Shown: piece by piece, positions 38,167 to 45,335 of the stretch
Numbering within the stretch: the stretch's first letter is position 1
How the letters are laid out: every line of letters starts with the position of its first letter
NCBI GenBank assembly: GCA_009838625.1
Contig: VXRG01000114.1
Coordinates: 1 to 56,527, forward strand
Length of the DNA stretch: 56,527 bases
Origin: Caldilineaceae bacterium SB0664_bin_27
Lineage (GTDB): Bacteria > Chloroflexota > Anaerolineae > Caldilineales > Caldilineaceae
Reading direction: 5' to 3'
Made by a program: the position numbers and the translations under genes
Notes under the pieces: generated by a model
Seen by the model: only the letters and a program-made list of their open reading frames with translations
The model's database searches: none
What the model was told of the DNA's origin: nothing

Positions 38167-38595
38167 ATGATTTATGCATACCCGTGTGAACTCACCACCG
38201 ATGAAGATGGGGGCGTGGTAGTCTTATTCCCTGATGTTCCAGAAGCTATCACGGGCGGCAAAGACCGGACCGAAGCGCTAACAATGGCAGAAGACGCTCT
38301 CGCTACAGCCTTGGTGGGATATGTCCACGCACAGTGGGCAATCCCCACACCTAGCCAGCCGGGCACCAGCCAAGAACTTGTCGCAGTACCAGCCGTGCTC
38401 GCGGCCAAACTTGCACTCTATTCTGCCATGCGCGAGCAGCGTATCAGCAATGGAGAGCTTGCCAGCCGATTGAAGATCAGTGAATCGGCTGTGCAGAAGC
38501 TAATTGACCCGGAGCGCAACTCCCCAATCGCTCAGGTGCAGAAGGCGCTCCAAGTCGTTGGACGCAGTATGATGGTCGAAGTGACTGCCGTCTGA
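38167..38595 (+). CDS. HicB-family antitoxin-like protein
   Basis: This 142-residue protein has an N-terminal HicB fold (DEDGGVVVLFPDVPEAITGG, about 12-31) and a C-terminal helix-turn-helix (ELASRLKISESAVQKLID, about 97-114) of the DNA-binding HicB subtype. No HicA toxin is adjacent: the 112 bases upstream are too short and downstream is non-coding to 38711. It is probably an orphan repressor or antitoxin. Confidence 0.78.
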   Translation: MIYAYPCELTTDEDGGVVVLFPDVPEAITGGKDRTEALTMAEDALATALVGYVHAQWAIPTPSQPGTSQELVAVPAVLAAKLALYSAMREQRISNGELASRLKISESAVQKLIDPERNSPIAQVQKALQVVGRSMMVEVTAV

Positions 38596-38711
38596 GTGGA
38601 AGATCCAGGAGAGGGATGTAAAGAGATGGATGCTGATATCTTCATTGCCAACTAAGTCAGCACCACAAGCAATCATCCAATTGCTGTACAGGTTTGGAGA
38701 TTCGTTAGCAG

Positions 38712-39011
38712 CTACAAAGGACTGGGTGACGCGAATCTTTCAACCTTAATCCTTTTGGTCCGTTCACGGGCCTGCCACAAATCATAGGCCGTCTGCATAC
38801 CGAGCCAGGTTTCCGGTGTAGAGCCAAACGCTTGGGACAGGCGTAAGGCCATTTCGACAGACAGGTCGGTCTTCCCGTTCACCAAGCTTGACAGTGCCTG
38901 TCGGCTTACGCCCAGCCCTTGCGCCGCTCGTGTCACGGTCAGCCCCAACGGTTCAAGGCAGTCCCACTTCACGATCTCGCCCGGGTGGGGAGGGTTGTGC
39001 ATGGGCATCAT
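38712..39011 (-). CDS. higA: HigA-type antitoxin
   Basis: This 99-residue Xre-family helix-turn-helix protein has MHNPPHPGEIVKWDCLEPLG, the characteristic HigA/VapI opening, then the TVTRAAQGLGVSRQALSSLV recognition region and MALRLSQAFGSTPETWL. GAGGGG precedes two adjacent ATGs. It is encoded nine bases after the HigB toxin on the same strand, the usual toxin-first order of this system. It should neutralise HigB and repress the operon. Confidence 0.9.
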   Translation of the reverse strand: MMPMHNPPHPGEIVKWDCLEPLGLTVTRAAQGLGVSRQALSSLVNGKTDLSVEMALRLSQAFGSTPETWLGMQTAYDLWQARERTKRIKVERFASPSPL

Positions 39012-39020
39012 TTCCCCTCT

Positions 39021-39299
39021 TTAATGATAGTCGACGTAATCAACGTCAACGGCATGACCATCCTCGAAACGGAAGGTTACTCTCCAATTGCCCGACACCG
39101 TAACGGCATAGTAACCCCGAAGCCCCCCTGCAAGTGCATGCAGCCGGAATCCCGGTATATCCATATCGCGGGGTGTCCGACTTTGGTCGAGCATGGCCAG
39201 TATCCGTCTCAGTTTTCGAACGTGGTCCGGTGCCACTCGTCGCGCCCCACGGCCATCGTAGAGTGCCTTGAGGCCTCGGTGTTTGAAAGACAAAATCAC
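39021..39299 (-). CDS. higB: HigB/RelE-type mRNA interferase toxin
   Basis: This 92-residue protein has the HigB host-killing family pattern: MILSFKHRGLKALYDGR, the DMDIPGFRLHALAGGLRGYY core and GNWRVTFRFEDGHAVDVDYVDYH. It would cleave mRNA on the ribosome. Length is normal and no lesion is visible, so the HigBA pair appears functional. A 12-bp perfect palindrome lies about 70 bases upstream. Confidence 0.9.
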   Translation of the reverse strand: MILSFKHRGLKALYDGRGARRVAPDHVRKLRRILAMLDQSRTPRDMDIPGFRLHALAGGLRGYYAVTVSGNWRVTFRFEDGHAVDVDYVDYH

Positions 39300-39366
39300 A
39301 TCGGTAGTCGGACACGGTCACGAAACAGGTGGCGGGAAGAGGAAGCCCATCGCCACGGCATGGTCA

Positions 39367-39378
39367 ATAGTATACTAT
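39367..39378. promoter_or_regulatory. Palindrome upstream of higBA, candidate HigA operator
   Basis: ATAGTATACTAT is a perfect 12-bp palindrome 68 bases upstream of higB. HigA-type repressors commonly bind short palindromes around GTATAC cores, and the site also contains -10-like TATACT on both strands. Functional assignment is inference. Confidence 0.4.
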
Positions 39379-39463
39379 GAAAATCAGTCTTCAAAGCATT
39401 TGAAGTTACGCTCAGGAGAGGTTATGGGGAATGGCGCGTCCGACCCCAAAAATACAATAACCC

Positions 39464-40354
39464 TCACCCACCCACACGCCCACAATAGTCCAACTGATGC
39501 GCCACATACACCATCTCGCCGTCGGCAAACTGCCCTCGGCGCGTGTTCAGCCACCCCCCGAATTCGCCACCGTCCAGTTCCGGATGCCCGCGTAGCGTCG
39601 ATTCCACGAAGTGCAGGATACAACCGAGAAAATAGGCCTCATCCGCCGGATAATCCCCACCCACCGCATGCACGACCCAATCCGAACTGCCGGCTGCCAG
39701 CACCTCCGCCCCGCATGCCCGCAACGCGTGGAAAAGCCTGCGACCGGTGCGGCTGTCGCCGGAGGGCTGCCCATCTGTGATACGCGTATCCATCGAGCGG
39801 TGATAGAGCGCCTCGATCCGGCCATCCAGTTCCGGGTCGACCTCCGGTAGAAAGAGCGTTGCGCCGTCGAAGTTGATGCTGAAATAGAAGAGGCCGGCGG
39901 GACGCACCATCTGCAACAGAACAGGCAGCGCCGCCGGCAGGTGGAGCAGGTCCAGCAGCGCGTGGGCGATGATCAGGTCGAAGCGCTGCCGGTTTTCCCG
40001 CCGACCCGCGAATTCATACAGATCGGCTGTCTGCAACCGGACCCGCAGCCCCGCTTCCCCGCCGGACATCAGGTGCGCCAACCGCCGCCGCGCCAAGTCG
40101 ATATTGCTCTCCTCGTTATCGATCGCAGTGTAACTGACGTCAATGCCTGAGCGAGAAAACAGCCCCCACTCCACACAGCGTTCGACCATCGTGCCGATGC
40201 CCGCGCCCACCTCCAGGACGCGCAACGGACGGTCACGCGGCAGTTCGGCAGCCACCGCATCCGCCAGAGTCTGCCAGACATGCCGGTTGAGCGCGCGGTC
40301 GTCTACGGTGCGCTTGGCGGCCAGGTAGCGAGTGAAATCGAAAGCGTCTGTCAT
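39464..40354 (-). CDS. Class I SAM-dependent methyltransferase
   Basis: This 296-residue protein has SAM motif I LEVGAGIGTMVERC (about 47-60) and a following acidic end of strand 2 (YTAIDNEES). FDLIIAHALLDLLHLP is motif II/post-II of the UbiE-like group. It is the last gene of the tight minus-strand operon with a GT4 glycosyltransferase (15 bases upstream), a PTPS-like protein, an MDR dehydrogenase and a GCH II/RibD fusion. It probably methylates the small-molecule product of that pathway. Substrate unknown. Confidence 0.85.
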   Translation of the reverse strand: MTDAFDFTRYLAAKRTVDDRALNRHVWQTLADAVAAELPRDRPLRVLEVGAGIGTMVERCVEWGLFSRSGIDVSYTAIDNEESNIDLARRRLAHLMSGGEAGLRVRLQTADLYEFAGRRENRQRFDLIIAHALLDLLHLPAALPVLLQMVRPAGLFYFSINFDGATLFLPEVDPELDGRIEALYHRSMDTRITDGQPSGDSRTGRRLFHALRACGAEVLAAGSSDWVVHAVGGDYPADEAYFLGCILHFVESTLRGHPELDGGEFGGWLNTRRGQFADGEMVYVAHQLDYCGRVGG

Positions 40355-40369
40355 GTCAGGTGTCGATGA

Positions 40370-41494
40370 TCACTGAACACAGGTTGCCAGGTACGCTCGG
40401 ACCGCCGCCGCCGAGTCCGCCCAGCTTGGGTGGGAAGCGAAGCGCTGCCGGGCGTTCCGGCCCAGGGCGGCCAGGCGCACCCTGTCCCCGGCCAGGGCGG
40501 ACAGATGCGCGGCGATGCCGTCCACGTCCGCCGGCTCGACCAGAAAGCCGTTGACGCCGGAATCGACGATTTCACCGGCGGCCCCATGAACGCCGGCCAG
40601 CACCGGCAGCCCGAAAGCCATCGCCTCGAGGTACACGATGCCGAACCCCTCATAAGACAGCACGGCCAGCAGGTGTGCGGCGCGATACCGCTGCGCCAAC
40701 TCGTCGTCCGATACGCGTCCGTACAGGCGGATGTTGCTCTTCAGCCCGGCTGCGTCGATCTGACTTCGCAGCGCAGCCGCGTACGCGTAGTCGACCGTTT
40801 CATCTCCGACAACGTCCAGCAGCCAGTCGGCTGTTGGCACACGCGAAAGCGCGGCGATCAGATGGTGCAACCCCTTGCGCGCGATCAGATTGCCGACAAA
40901 GAGAATGCGCAGCGGACCAGCATCGCTCCCTCTGCCGCGGATCATTTCTTCCACCGTGCCCCCGTCCGGCGTCGGCAGATGATCCGCGGCAGGGTACGCG
41001 ATCACGCCGCCCAGCGGCGCCAGGTTTTCTCTCTCTCCTCTCTCCTCTTCGCTCTCTCCTCGCAGTCCAGCCACCGCCTGCCGGGTCGTTCGGCTGTTGA
41101 AAATAAAGCCGTCCACCGTGCGCAGATAGGCGCGTTCCACCGCACGGTACAAGGGCAGCAGCCGGCGCGGGTGCTGTTCACTGCTGCGCAGATGGTGCAC
41201 GATGCTGATCAACGGATAGCGCGGTTGAAGCCGTCGCAGACGCCAGTTGACCAGCGCCAGCGATGGATGGTTCAACTCGTCCTGTAAGAGAATGTCCACG
41301 GGAAGGTCGCGCAAGCGCCGGAACAGGCGTAACGAGAGGTTGTCGGCCAGATGCGCCGGGTAGCTGCGCCAGGGGAGCGACACGATCTCGACGGAATCGC
41401 CGGCCTCACGCAGATGCTCGACCAGCTTGCGGTCGTAGAGATAGCCGCCGGAGAGCGTATCCAGAGAGCCGTAAATGAGCAGACCGATGCGCAT
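40370..41494 (-). CDS. Family 4 glycosyltransferase (GT-B)
   Basis: This 374-residue protein starts MRIGLLIYGSLDTLSGGYLYD, the acceptor-side strand and Gly loop of GT4 enzymes. It has LRILFVGNLIARKGLHHLI at mid-protein and the donor site YEGFGIVYLEAMAFGLPVLA with its E-x7-E pattern. Between the two lobes lies a Glu/Arg-rich insertion (GESEEERGERENLAP) encoded by the dispersed pyrimidine/purine repeat at 41027-41064. That insertion is probably tolerated in a surface loop. It sits 19 bases after the PTPS-like gene, so it likely glycosylates the product of the pterin/pyrimidine-like pathway. Confidence 0.86.
   Translation of the reverse strand: MRIGLLIYGSLDTLSGGYLYDRKLVEHLREAGDSVEIVSLPWRSYPAHLADNLSLRLFRRLRDLPVDILLQDELNHPSLALVNWRLRRLQPRYPLISIVHHLRSSEQHPRRLLPLYRAVERAYLRTVDGFIFNSRTTRQAVAGLRGESEEERGERENLAPLGGVIAYPAADHLPTPDGGTVEEMIRGRGSDAGPLRILFVGNLIARKGLHHLIAALSRVPTADWLLDVVGDETVDYAYAAALRSQIDAAGLKSNIRLYGRVSDDELAQRYRAAHLLAVLSYEGFGIVYLEAMAFGLPVLAGVHGAAGEIVDSGVNGFLVEPADVDGIAAHLSALAGDRVRLAALGRNARQRFASHPSWADSAAAVRAYLATCVQ
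41027..41064 (-). repeat. Dispersed GAGGAGAG repeat inserted in frame in the GT4 gene
   Basis: The CTCTCTCCTCTCTCCTC run on the plus strand is the complement of the purine-rich repeat found between genes elsewhere here. It encodes the Glu/Arg-rich loop of the GT4 protein without breaking the frame. Confidence 0.7.
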
Positions 41495-41513
41495 GAACTG
41501 CAGTGGCTGGCGG

Positions 41514-41903
41514 TCAGCGGCCGGCGCTGCGCTCCACCCGGTAAGAGGCCCAGGCGATTTCGTTTTCCCAGATGCGTGCGGTGACCGCGCTGATGTTGTC
41601 CGCGTTCAGCCCGTCGGAAAAGCTGTTGCCGACGATGCGGCAGAAATGCTCGATGCTCGGATTGAGGCCGTCAAATTCCGGTAGGTCATTGAGCGTTTTA
41701 TCGCGATAGCGGGCCGCCAACTCTTCCAGCAACTCTTCCACATGCACGATATCCACCAGGTAGCCGTGTTCATTCAGCTCCGCGCCCTCCAACTGGAACT
41801 CCAGCCGGTAGTGATGGGAGTGCCACTCGTTTTCCGGCCCCCAATCGCCGCCGATGAGGAAATGTTGGGCCACAAAGTCCCGCTGTACTGCCAATTTGTA
41901 CAT
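41514..41903 (-). CDS. 6-pyruvoyl-tetrahydropterin synthase/QueD-like protein lacking the catalytic Cys
   Basis: This 129-residue T-fold protein has the zinc histidines His14 (AQHF), His28 and His30 (HSHHY, equivalent to the family's HGHNY). The C-terminal ENEIAWASY supplies the substrate-anchoring Glu. The Cys normally four residues before the first His of that motif is Glu24 (PENEWHSH). Loss of this Cys, in some cases for Glu, is known from PTPS-III enzymes that give 6-hydroxymethyl-dihydropterin, so a QueD role is unlikely. Neighbours (GCH II/RibD fusion, MDR, GT4, methyltransferase) suggest a dedicated pterin- or pyrimidine-derived product. Confidence 0.82.
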   Translation of the reverse strand: MYKLAVQRDFVAQHFLIGGDWGPENEWHSHHYRLEFQLEGAELNEHGYLVDIVHVEELLEELAARYRDKTLNDLPEFDGLNPSIEHFCRIVGNSFSDGLNADNISAVTARIWENEIAWASYRVERSAGR

Positions 41904-41994
41904 CGAATCGGTCCCTCCGTTTGAGGTCCTGGTCCGTTGCGGTCAGTTTTCAGAAGTGCGGCTGCCATTGCAACTGAAAATCAAGAACCAACCA

Positions 41995-43077
41995 CTAAGA
42001 ACTGTAGTTGAGAATGACCTGCAAAGTCTGCTCCGGACAGCTGTCGATGAGCCTGTAGGCCTCAGGCGCCTGCTCCAGCGGGAACCGGTGTGAGATCAGC
42101 TCCTCTGCCGGCAGCCTCGCCAGTAGCTGCCAGGCGCTCTCCATGCGGCGGGCCTTTGTCCAGCGACTGCGCAGCCGGGGCGCGACCGTGCTGACCTGGC
42201 TGCTGATCAGACGGACGCGGTTGCGGTGAAAGGAGCCGCCCAGTTGGAGTGTCGCCGGCTTGGTCCCGTACCAGGAACCGACCACGATACGGCTGTCGAA
42301 TCCGGCCGCCGAGACTGCCGCGTCCAGGGCTGACGGCTGGCCCGAGAGTTCATAGATCAGATCGGCGCCGCGCCGCTCTCCCGCATCCGCCAGCGCCTCC
42401 TGCAGAGTTTCAGCGCCGTCAGCACCGCCGGGATCGATTGTCTGGCTTGCGCCCAGCCGTTGGGCAGTCCGCCGCCGCTGCGGCAGCGGATCGACCGCGA
42501 TCAGCGCGGCCAGCGGGAACTGCGCCAGCAGCGCGGTAGTGAGCAGCCCGACGATGCCCAGCCCCATCACCAGAATCCGCTCGCCCACCAGCGGCGCGCC
42601 GTCCATCACCAGGTTGACGGCCGTCTCGGCGTTGGGCAACAGCGCGGCCTGCGCCGGCGCCATCCCCTGGGGCACCGGCAGGAGCGCCTGCGGGCTGGCG
42701 CAGAAGTGGCTTTCGTGGGGATGGAAGGCGAAGTAGTAGCGGCTGTCCTCTTTGCCTGCTGCGTCTAACTGCCTATCCGCTTGTCGCGCCGGCGGGCGGG
42801 CAGTATCACAGATGCGGCCTACGCAGGCGTAGCCGTATTTCAGCGGGTAGCTTACCGTGTCGGTCAGACCGGCGATCGAGCTGTCGGCGGACATGCCCGC
42901 GGGAACCTGTCCGCGGTAAAGGAGCATCTCCGTGCCGGCGCTGATGGCGGAGACGGCCGTTTCGATCAGCAACTCGTCCCCTTCCGGCGGGGCCATCTCC
43001 TCCGTGCACACTTCGACCGTGCCCGGCGCCGTGAACAGCACTGCGCGCCGTTCCACACGGTTGGAAGCTGGACTCAC
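41995..43077 (-). CDS. MDR-superfamily (zinc-type alcohol dehydrogenase-like) oxidoreductase
   Basis: This 360-residue NAD(P)-dependent dehydrogenase has a GroES-like N-terminal domain (SAISAGTEMLLYRGQ) and a Rossmann domain with VMGLGIVGLLTTALLA. The usual catalytic-zinc Cys near residue 40 is absent: the position reads ISAGTE, as in the bi-domain and BchC-like MDR subgroup. Translation starts at a GTG overlapping the stop of the GCH II/RibD gene by four bases, so the two are coupled. It probably reduces or oxidises a side chain of the pathway intermediate. Confidence 0.85.
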   Translation of the reverse strand: MSPASNRVERRAVLFTAPGTVEVCTEEMAPPEGDELLIETAVSAISAGTEMLLYRGQVPAGMSADSSIAGLTDTVSYPLKYGYACVGRICDTARPPARQADRQLDAAGKEDSRYYFAFHPHESHFCASPQALLPVPQGMAPAQAALLPNAETAVNLVMDGAPLVGERILVMGLGIVGLLTTALLAQFPLAALIAVDPLPQRRRTAQRLGASQTIDPGGADGAETLQEALADAGERRGADLIYELSGQPSALDAAVSAAGFDSRIVVGSWYGTKPATLQLGGSFHRNRVRLISSQVSTVAPRLRSRWTKARRMESAWQLLARLPAEELISHRFPLEQAPEAYRLIDSCPEQTLQVILNYSS

Positions 43078-44615
43078 GCCGCCGCCCTGCCGTTACGGGC
43101 GCCTCTCTTCTCAAACTCTCCCCACAGTATCGTGTCGGTCGCCAACCGCACCTGCTCGACATTCTGCAGGCGGGGCATCACTCCTCGAAGATGGGCTCCT
43201 GCGTCCGCCGGTTGGATCATCTGATAGCCGCCCAGAAAGACCGGCGCGATCGTAATCACGGCATAGTCCGCCAAGCCCTCTTCCAGGAAGCTGGTCAGTA
43301 TACGTGCGCCCCCCTCGACCATCAGCGACCCGATGCCCTCGGTATCGAGGCAGGTGAGGAGAGCGGCCAGATCCACGCGACCTTCTTTAGCGGCAGGCAG
43401 AGTCAGGATGCGCGCCCCCGCCTCTTCCAACAGCTGCCGGCGCGGCGACTGCGCTCCCTGGGCCGTGGTCGCGATCCACGCGCTGTCGCTTCCCTGCAGA
43501 AGCCGGGCGTCCAGCGGCGTGCGCAGCTGGGAGTCTACGATCACCGGCTGCGGGTTGTCACCGGCAGCCAGCCGTACCGTCAATGCGGGGTCGTCGGCCA
43601 GCACCGTTTCGATGCCGATCAGAATCGCGCCGTGTGTCGCCCGCAGCGCGTGGGTCATCGTCATGGAGGCAGGAGCGCTGATGGGGGTAGCGGTTCCCTG
43701 TTGGGTGGTCAGGCAACCGTCGAGGCTTTGGGCATAGCTGAGGGTGACGAAAGGTCGAGGAGAGAGGAGAGAGGAGAGAGGAGCGAGAGAAGATGCGTCC
43801 TTCCCTCTTTTTCCTCTTTCCACACCTTGATTGTGGCTAAGGATACGGGCGCGCAATCCATCGATCTGTGGCCGGTACGCTTCCGTCTGGCCACGTGTGA
43901 GGTGTTCTCTCTTTTCTTCACTCTCTTCTCTTTTCTCGGTTCCGTTCAGTCCGTTAAGGCGGATGATGTGGCGCATGCGGGCGACTTTCGTCTCCAGATA
44001 GGCACGGCTTTCCGGATTCGACGGCATCTGCAAGGGGATTCGTTCTCGCACCGCGATGCCCAGCCCGGCCAACCCTTCAATCTTGGCCGGGTTGTTCGTC
44101 AGCATCCGCACCGACCGGACGCCCAACTCCTGCAGGATCAGGGCGGCGGCCGTGTAGTCCCGCTCGTCGGCCTGATGGCCCAACAGCAGGTTGGCGTCAA
44201 CCGTGTCGTAACCTTCATCCTGCAGATTGTAGGCGCGCAGCTTCTCCTCCAGGCCGATGCCCCGCCCCTCCTGCCGCAGGTAGATGAGCGCGCCCCGCCC
44301 TTCGGCGGCGATGGCCTGTATCGCCCGCGTCAGCTGTTCACCGCAGTCACAACGTTGGGAACCGAGCACGTCGCCGGTGAAACATTCCGAGTGGATGCGG
44401 ACGAGCAGATCTTCGCCCCCGGGGTCGCCGAGTACCAGGGCCAGGTGGTTCTTTCCGTCCGCAGCGCTCTTGAAATGGTGCAGGTAGAAGCCGCCGTCCG
44501 CGGTGGGGATGCGGGCGGTGACCGTGCGCTCCACTGCCGGGGGCAAGTGAAGCGGCGGGCCATTCTTCGATTCAGCGGAGCCCAGGGGATGCCCCGCGAC
44601 GGTTGTGTCCGACAT
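43074..44615 (-). CDS. GTP cyclohydrolase II - RibD reductase-domain fusion
   Basis: This 513-residue protein fuses two riboflavin-pathway activities in an unusual pair. Residues about 30-220 are GTP cyclohydrolase II (Zn cysteines Cys78, Cys89, Cys91 in SQRCDCGEQL; YLRQEGRGIGL). Residues about 288-510 are the RibD C-terminal reductase domain (FVTLSYAQSLDGCLTT, ATHGAILIGIETVLADDPALT). It has neither a RibD deaminase domain nor DHBP synthase, so it is not a complete riboflavin enzyme. The linker (about 225-285) is Glu/Lys/Ser-rich, encoded by two copies of the dispersed repeat. It heads the coupled pterin/pyrimidine-like gene set, 20 bases after the molybdoenzyme gene. Confidence 0.9.
   Translation of the reverse strand: MSDTTVAGHPLGSAESKNGPPLHLPPAVERTVTARIPTADGGFYLHHFKSAADGKNHLALVLGDPGGEDLLVRIHSECFTGDVLGSQRCDCGEQLTRAIQAIAAEGRGALIYLRQEGRGIGLEEKLRAYNLQDEGYDTVDANLLLGHQADERDYTAAALILQELGVRSVRMLTNNPAKIEGLAGLGIAVRERIPLQMPSNPESRAYLETKVARMRHIIRLNGLNGTEKREESEEKREHLTRGQTEAYRPQIDGLRARILSHNQGVERGKRGKDASSLAPLSSLLSPRPFVTLSYAQSLDGCLTTQQGTATPISAPASMTMTHALRATHGAILIGIETVLADDPALTVRLAAGDNPQPVIVDSQLRTPLDARLLQGSDSAWIATTAQGAQSPRRQLLEEAGARILTLPAAKEGRVDLAALLTCLDTEGIGSLMVEGGARILTSFLEEGLADYAVITIAPVFLGGYQMIQPADAGAHLRGVMPRLQNVEQVRLATDTILWGEFEKRGARNGRAAA
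43758..43940 (-). repeat. Two in-frame copies of the dispersed GAGGAGAG repeat in the GCH II/RibD linker
   Basis: Repeat tracts at 43758-43790 and 43905-43940 lie in opposite orientations within the linker. They encode ERGKRGKDASSLAPLSSLLS and EKREESEEKREH. The reading frame is kept through both. Confidence 0.7.
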
Positions 44616-44635
44616 CTGTCAGGGTGTACTGAAAG

Positions 44636-45262
44636 CTAGCTGAACCGCTCCTCCAGCCAGGGGTCGCCTTCCATGTGGTAACCGTAGCGTTCCCAGAAGC
44701 CGGGCCGGTCGCCGCGCATGAACTCCAACCCGCGCAGCCATTTGGCGCTCTTCCAGAAGTATTTTTTTGGCACCAGCAGCCGCAGGGGATAGCCGTGATC
44801 CGGTTCGATCGCTTTGCCCTGATAGAGGTAGGCGAGCATCGTGTCGTCGTCGTCGAGCACATCCAGAGCGATGTTTGTCGTATAGTCGCCGTCGCAGTGG
44901 GCCATCACGTGTGTGGCCGCCGGATCGACTTCGATGTGGCGCAGAAATTCACGCCAGGGCACGCCCGTCCAGGTGGTGTCCAGTTTGCTCCAGCGGGTGA
45001 CGCAGTGGATGTCAACGGTCTGGGTCTTGGACGGCAGGGCCGTCAACTCTTGCCACGAGAAATTCTTTTCCCGGGCCAGTCCGAAGACGCTCAGATCCCA
45101 ACCATCCAGGGAAGCGTAATGATACGTCGGGCCGTAGGTCAGCACGGGAAATCGTTCGGTCACGAACTGGCCCGGCGGCACCCGCTCTTCGCGGGGATTG
45201 GCAGGCAGATTTTTTACCCGCTTGAGACGTGCGACCTTACGAAAGGGATTTTCGATACGCAT
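44636..45262 (-). CDS. Sulfite-oxidase-like molybdopterin-dependent oxidoreductase (YedY/MsrP-type fold)
   Basis: This 208-residue protein is the molybdopterin-binding domain alone. Key marks are [19 protein letters not shown] with Cys87 as the Mo ligand, [12 protein letters not shown], and [20 protein letters not shown]. There is no twin-arginine signal, so unlike MsrP it should stay in the cytoplasm. The ATG at 45262 with GGAG about 12 bases upstream is preferred over the longer frame. It lies 20 bases before the GCH II/RibD gene and may be part of the same operon, supplying a redox step. No haem partner gene is nearby. Confidence 0.88.
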   Translation of the reverse strand: MRIENPFRKVARLKRVKNLPANPREERVPPGQFVTERFPVLTYGPTYHYASLDGWDLSVFGLAREKNFSWQELTALPSKTQTVDIHCVTRWSKLDTTWTGVPWREFLRHIEVDPAATHVMAHCDGDYTTNIALDVLDDDDTMLAYLYQGKAIEPDHGYPLRLLVPKKYFWKSAKWLRGLEFMRGDRPGFWERYGYHMEGDPWLEERFS

Positions 45263-45335
45263 TGTTCTATCTCCATGGCGTGGATAGCAGACCTTGCCCC
45301 GCTCTTCCAAAATTGCAGATGCCGGCCACTAACCA

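Noticed and set aside
41514-41903. Assignment as queD (6-carboxytetrahydropterin synthase)
   Set aside because: The catalytic Cys is replaced by Glu and no other queuosine genes are nearby.
44109-44639. Long antisense frames over the minus-strand operon and elsewhere
   Set aside because: Mirror frames of high-GC genes; the opposite strand carries complete catalytic motifs.
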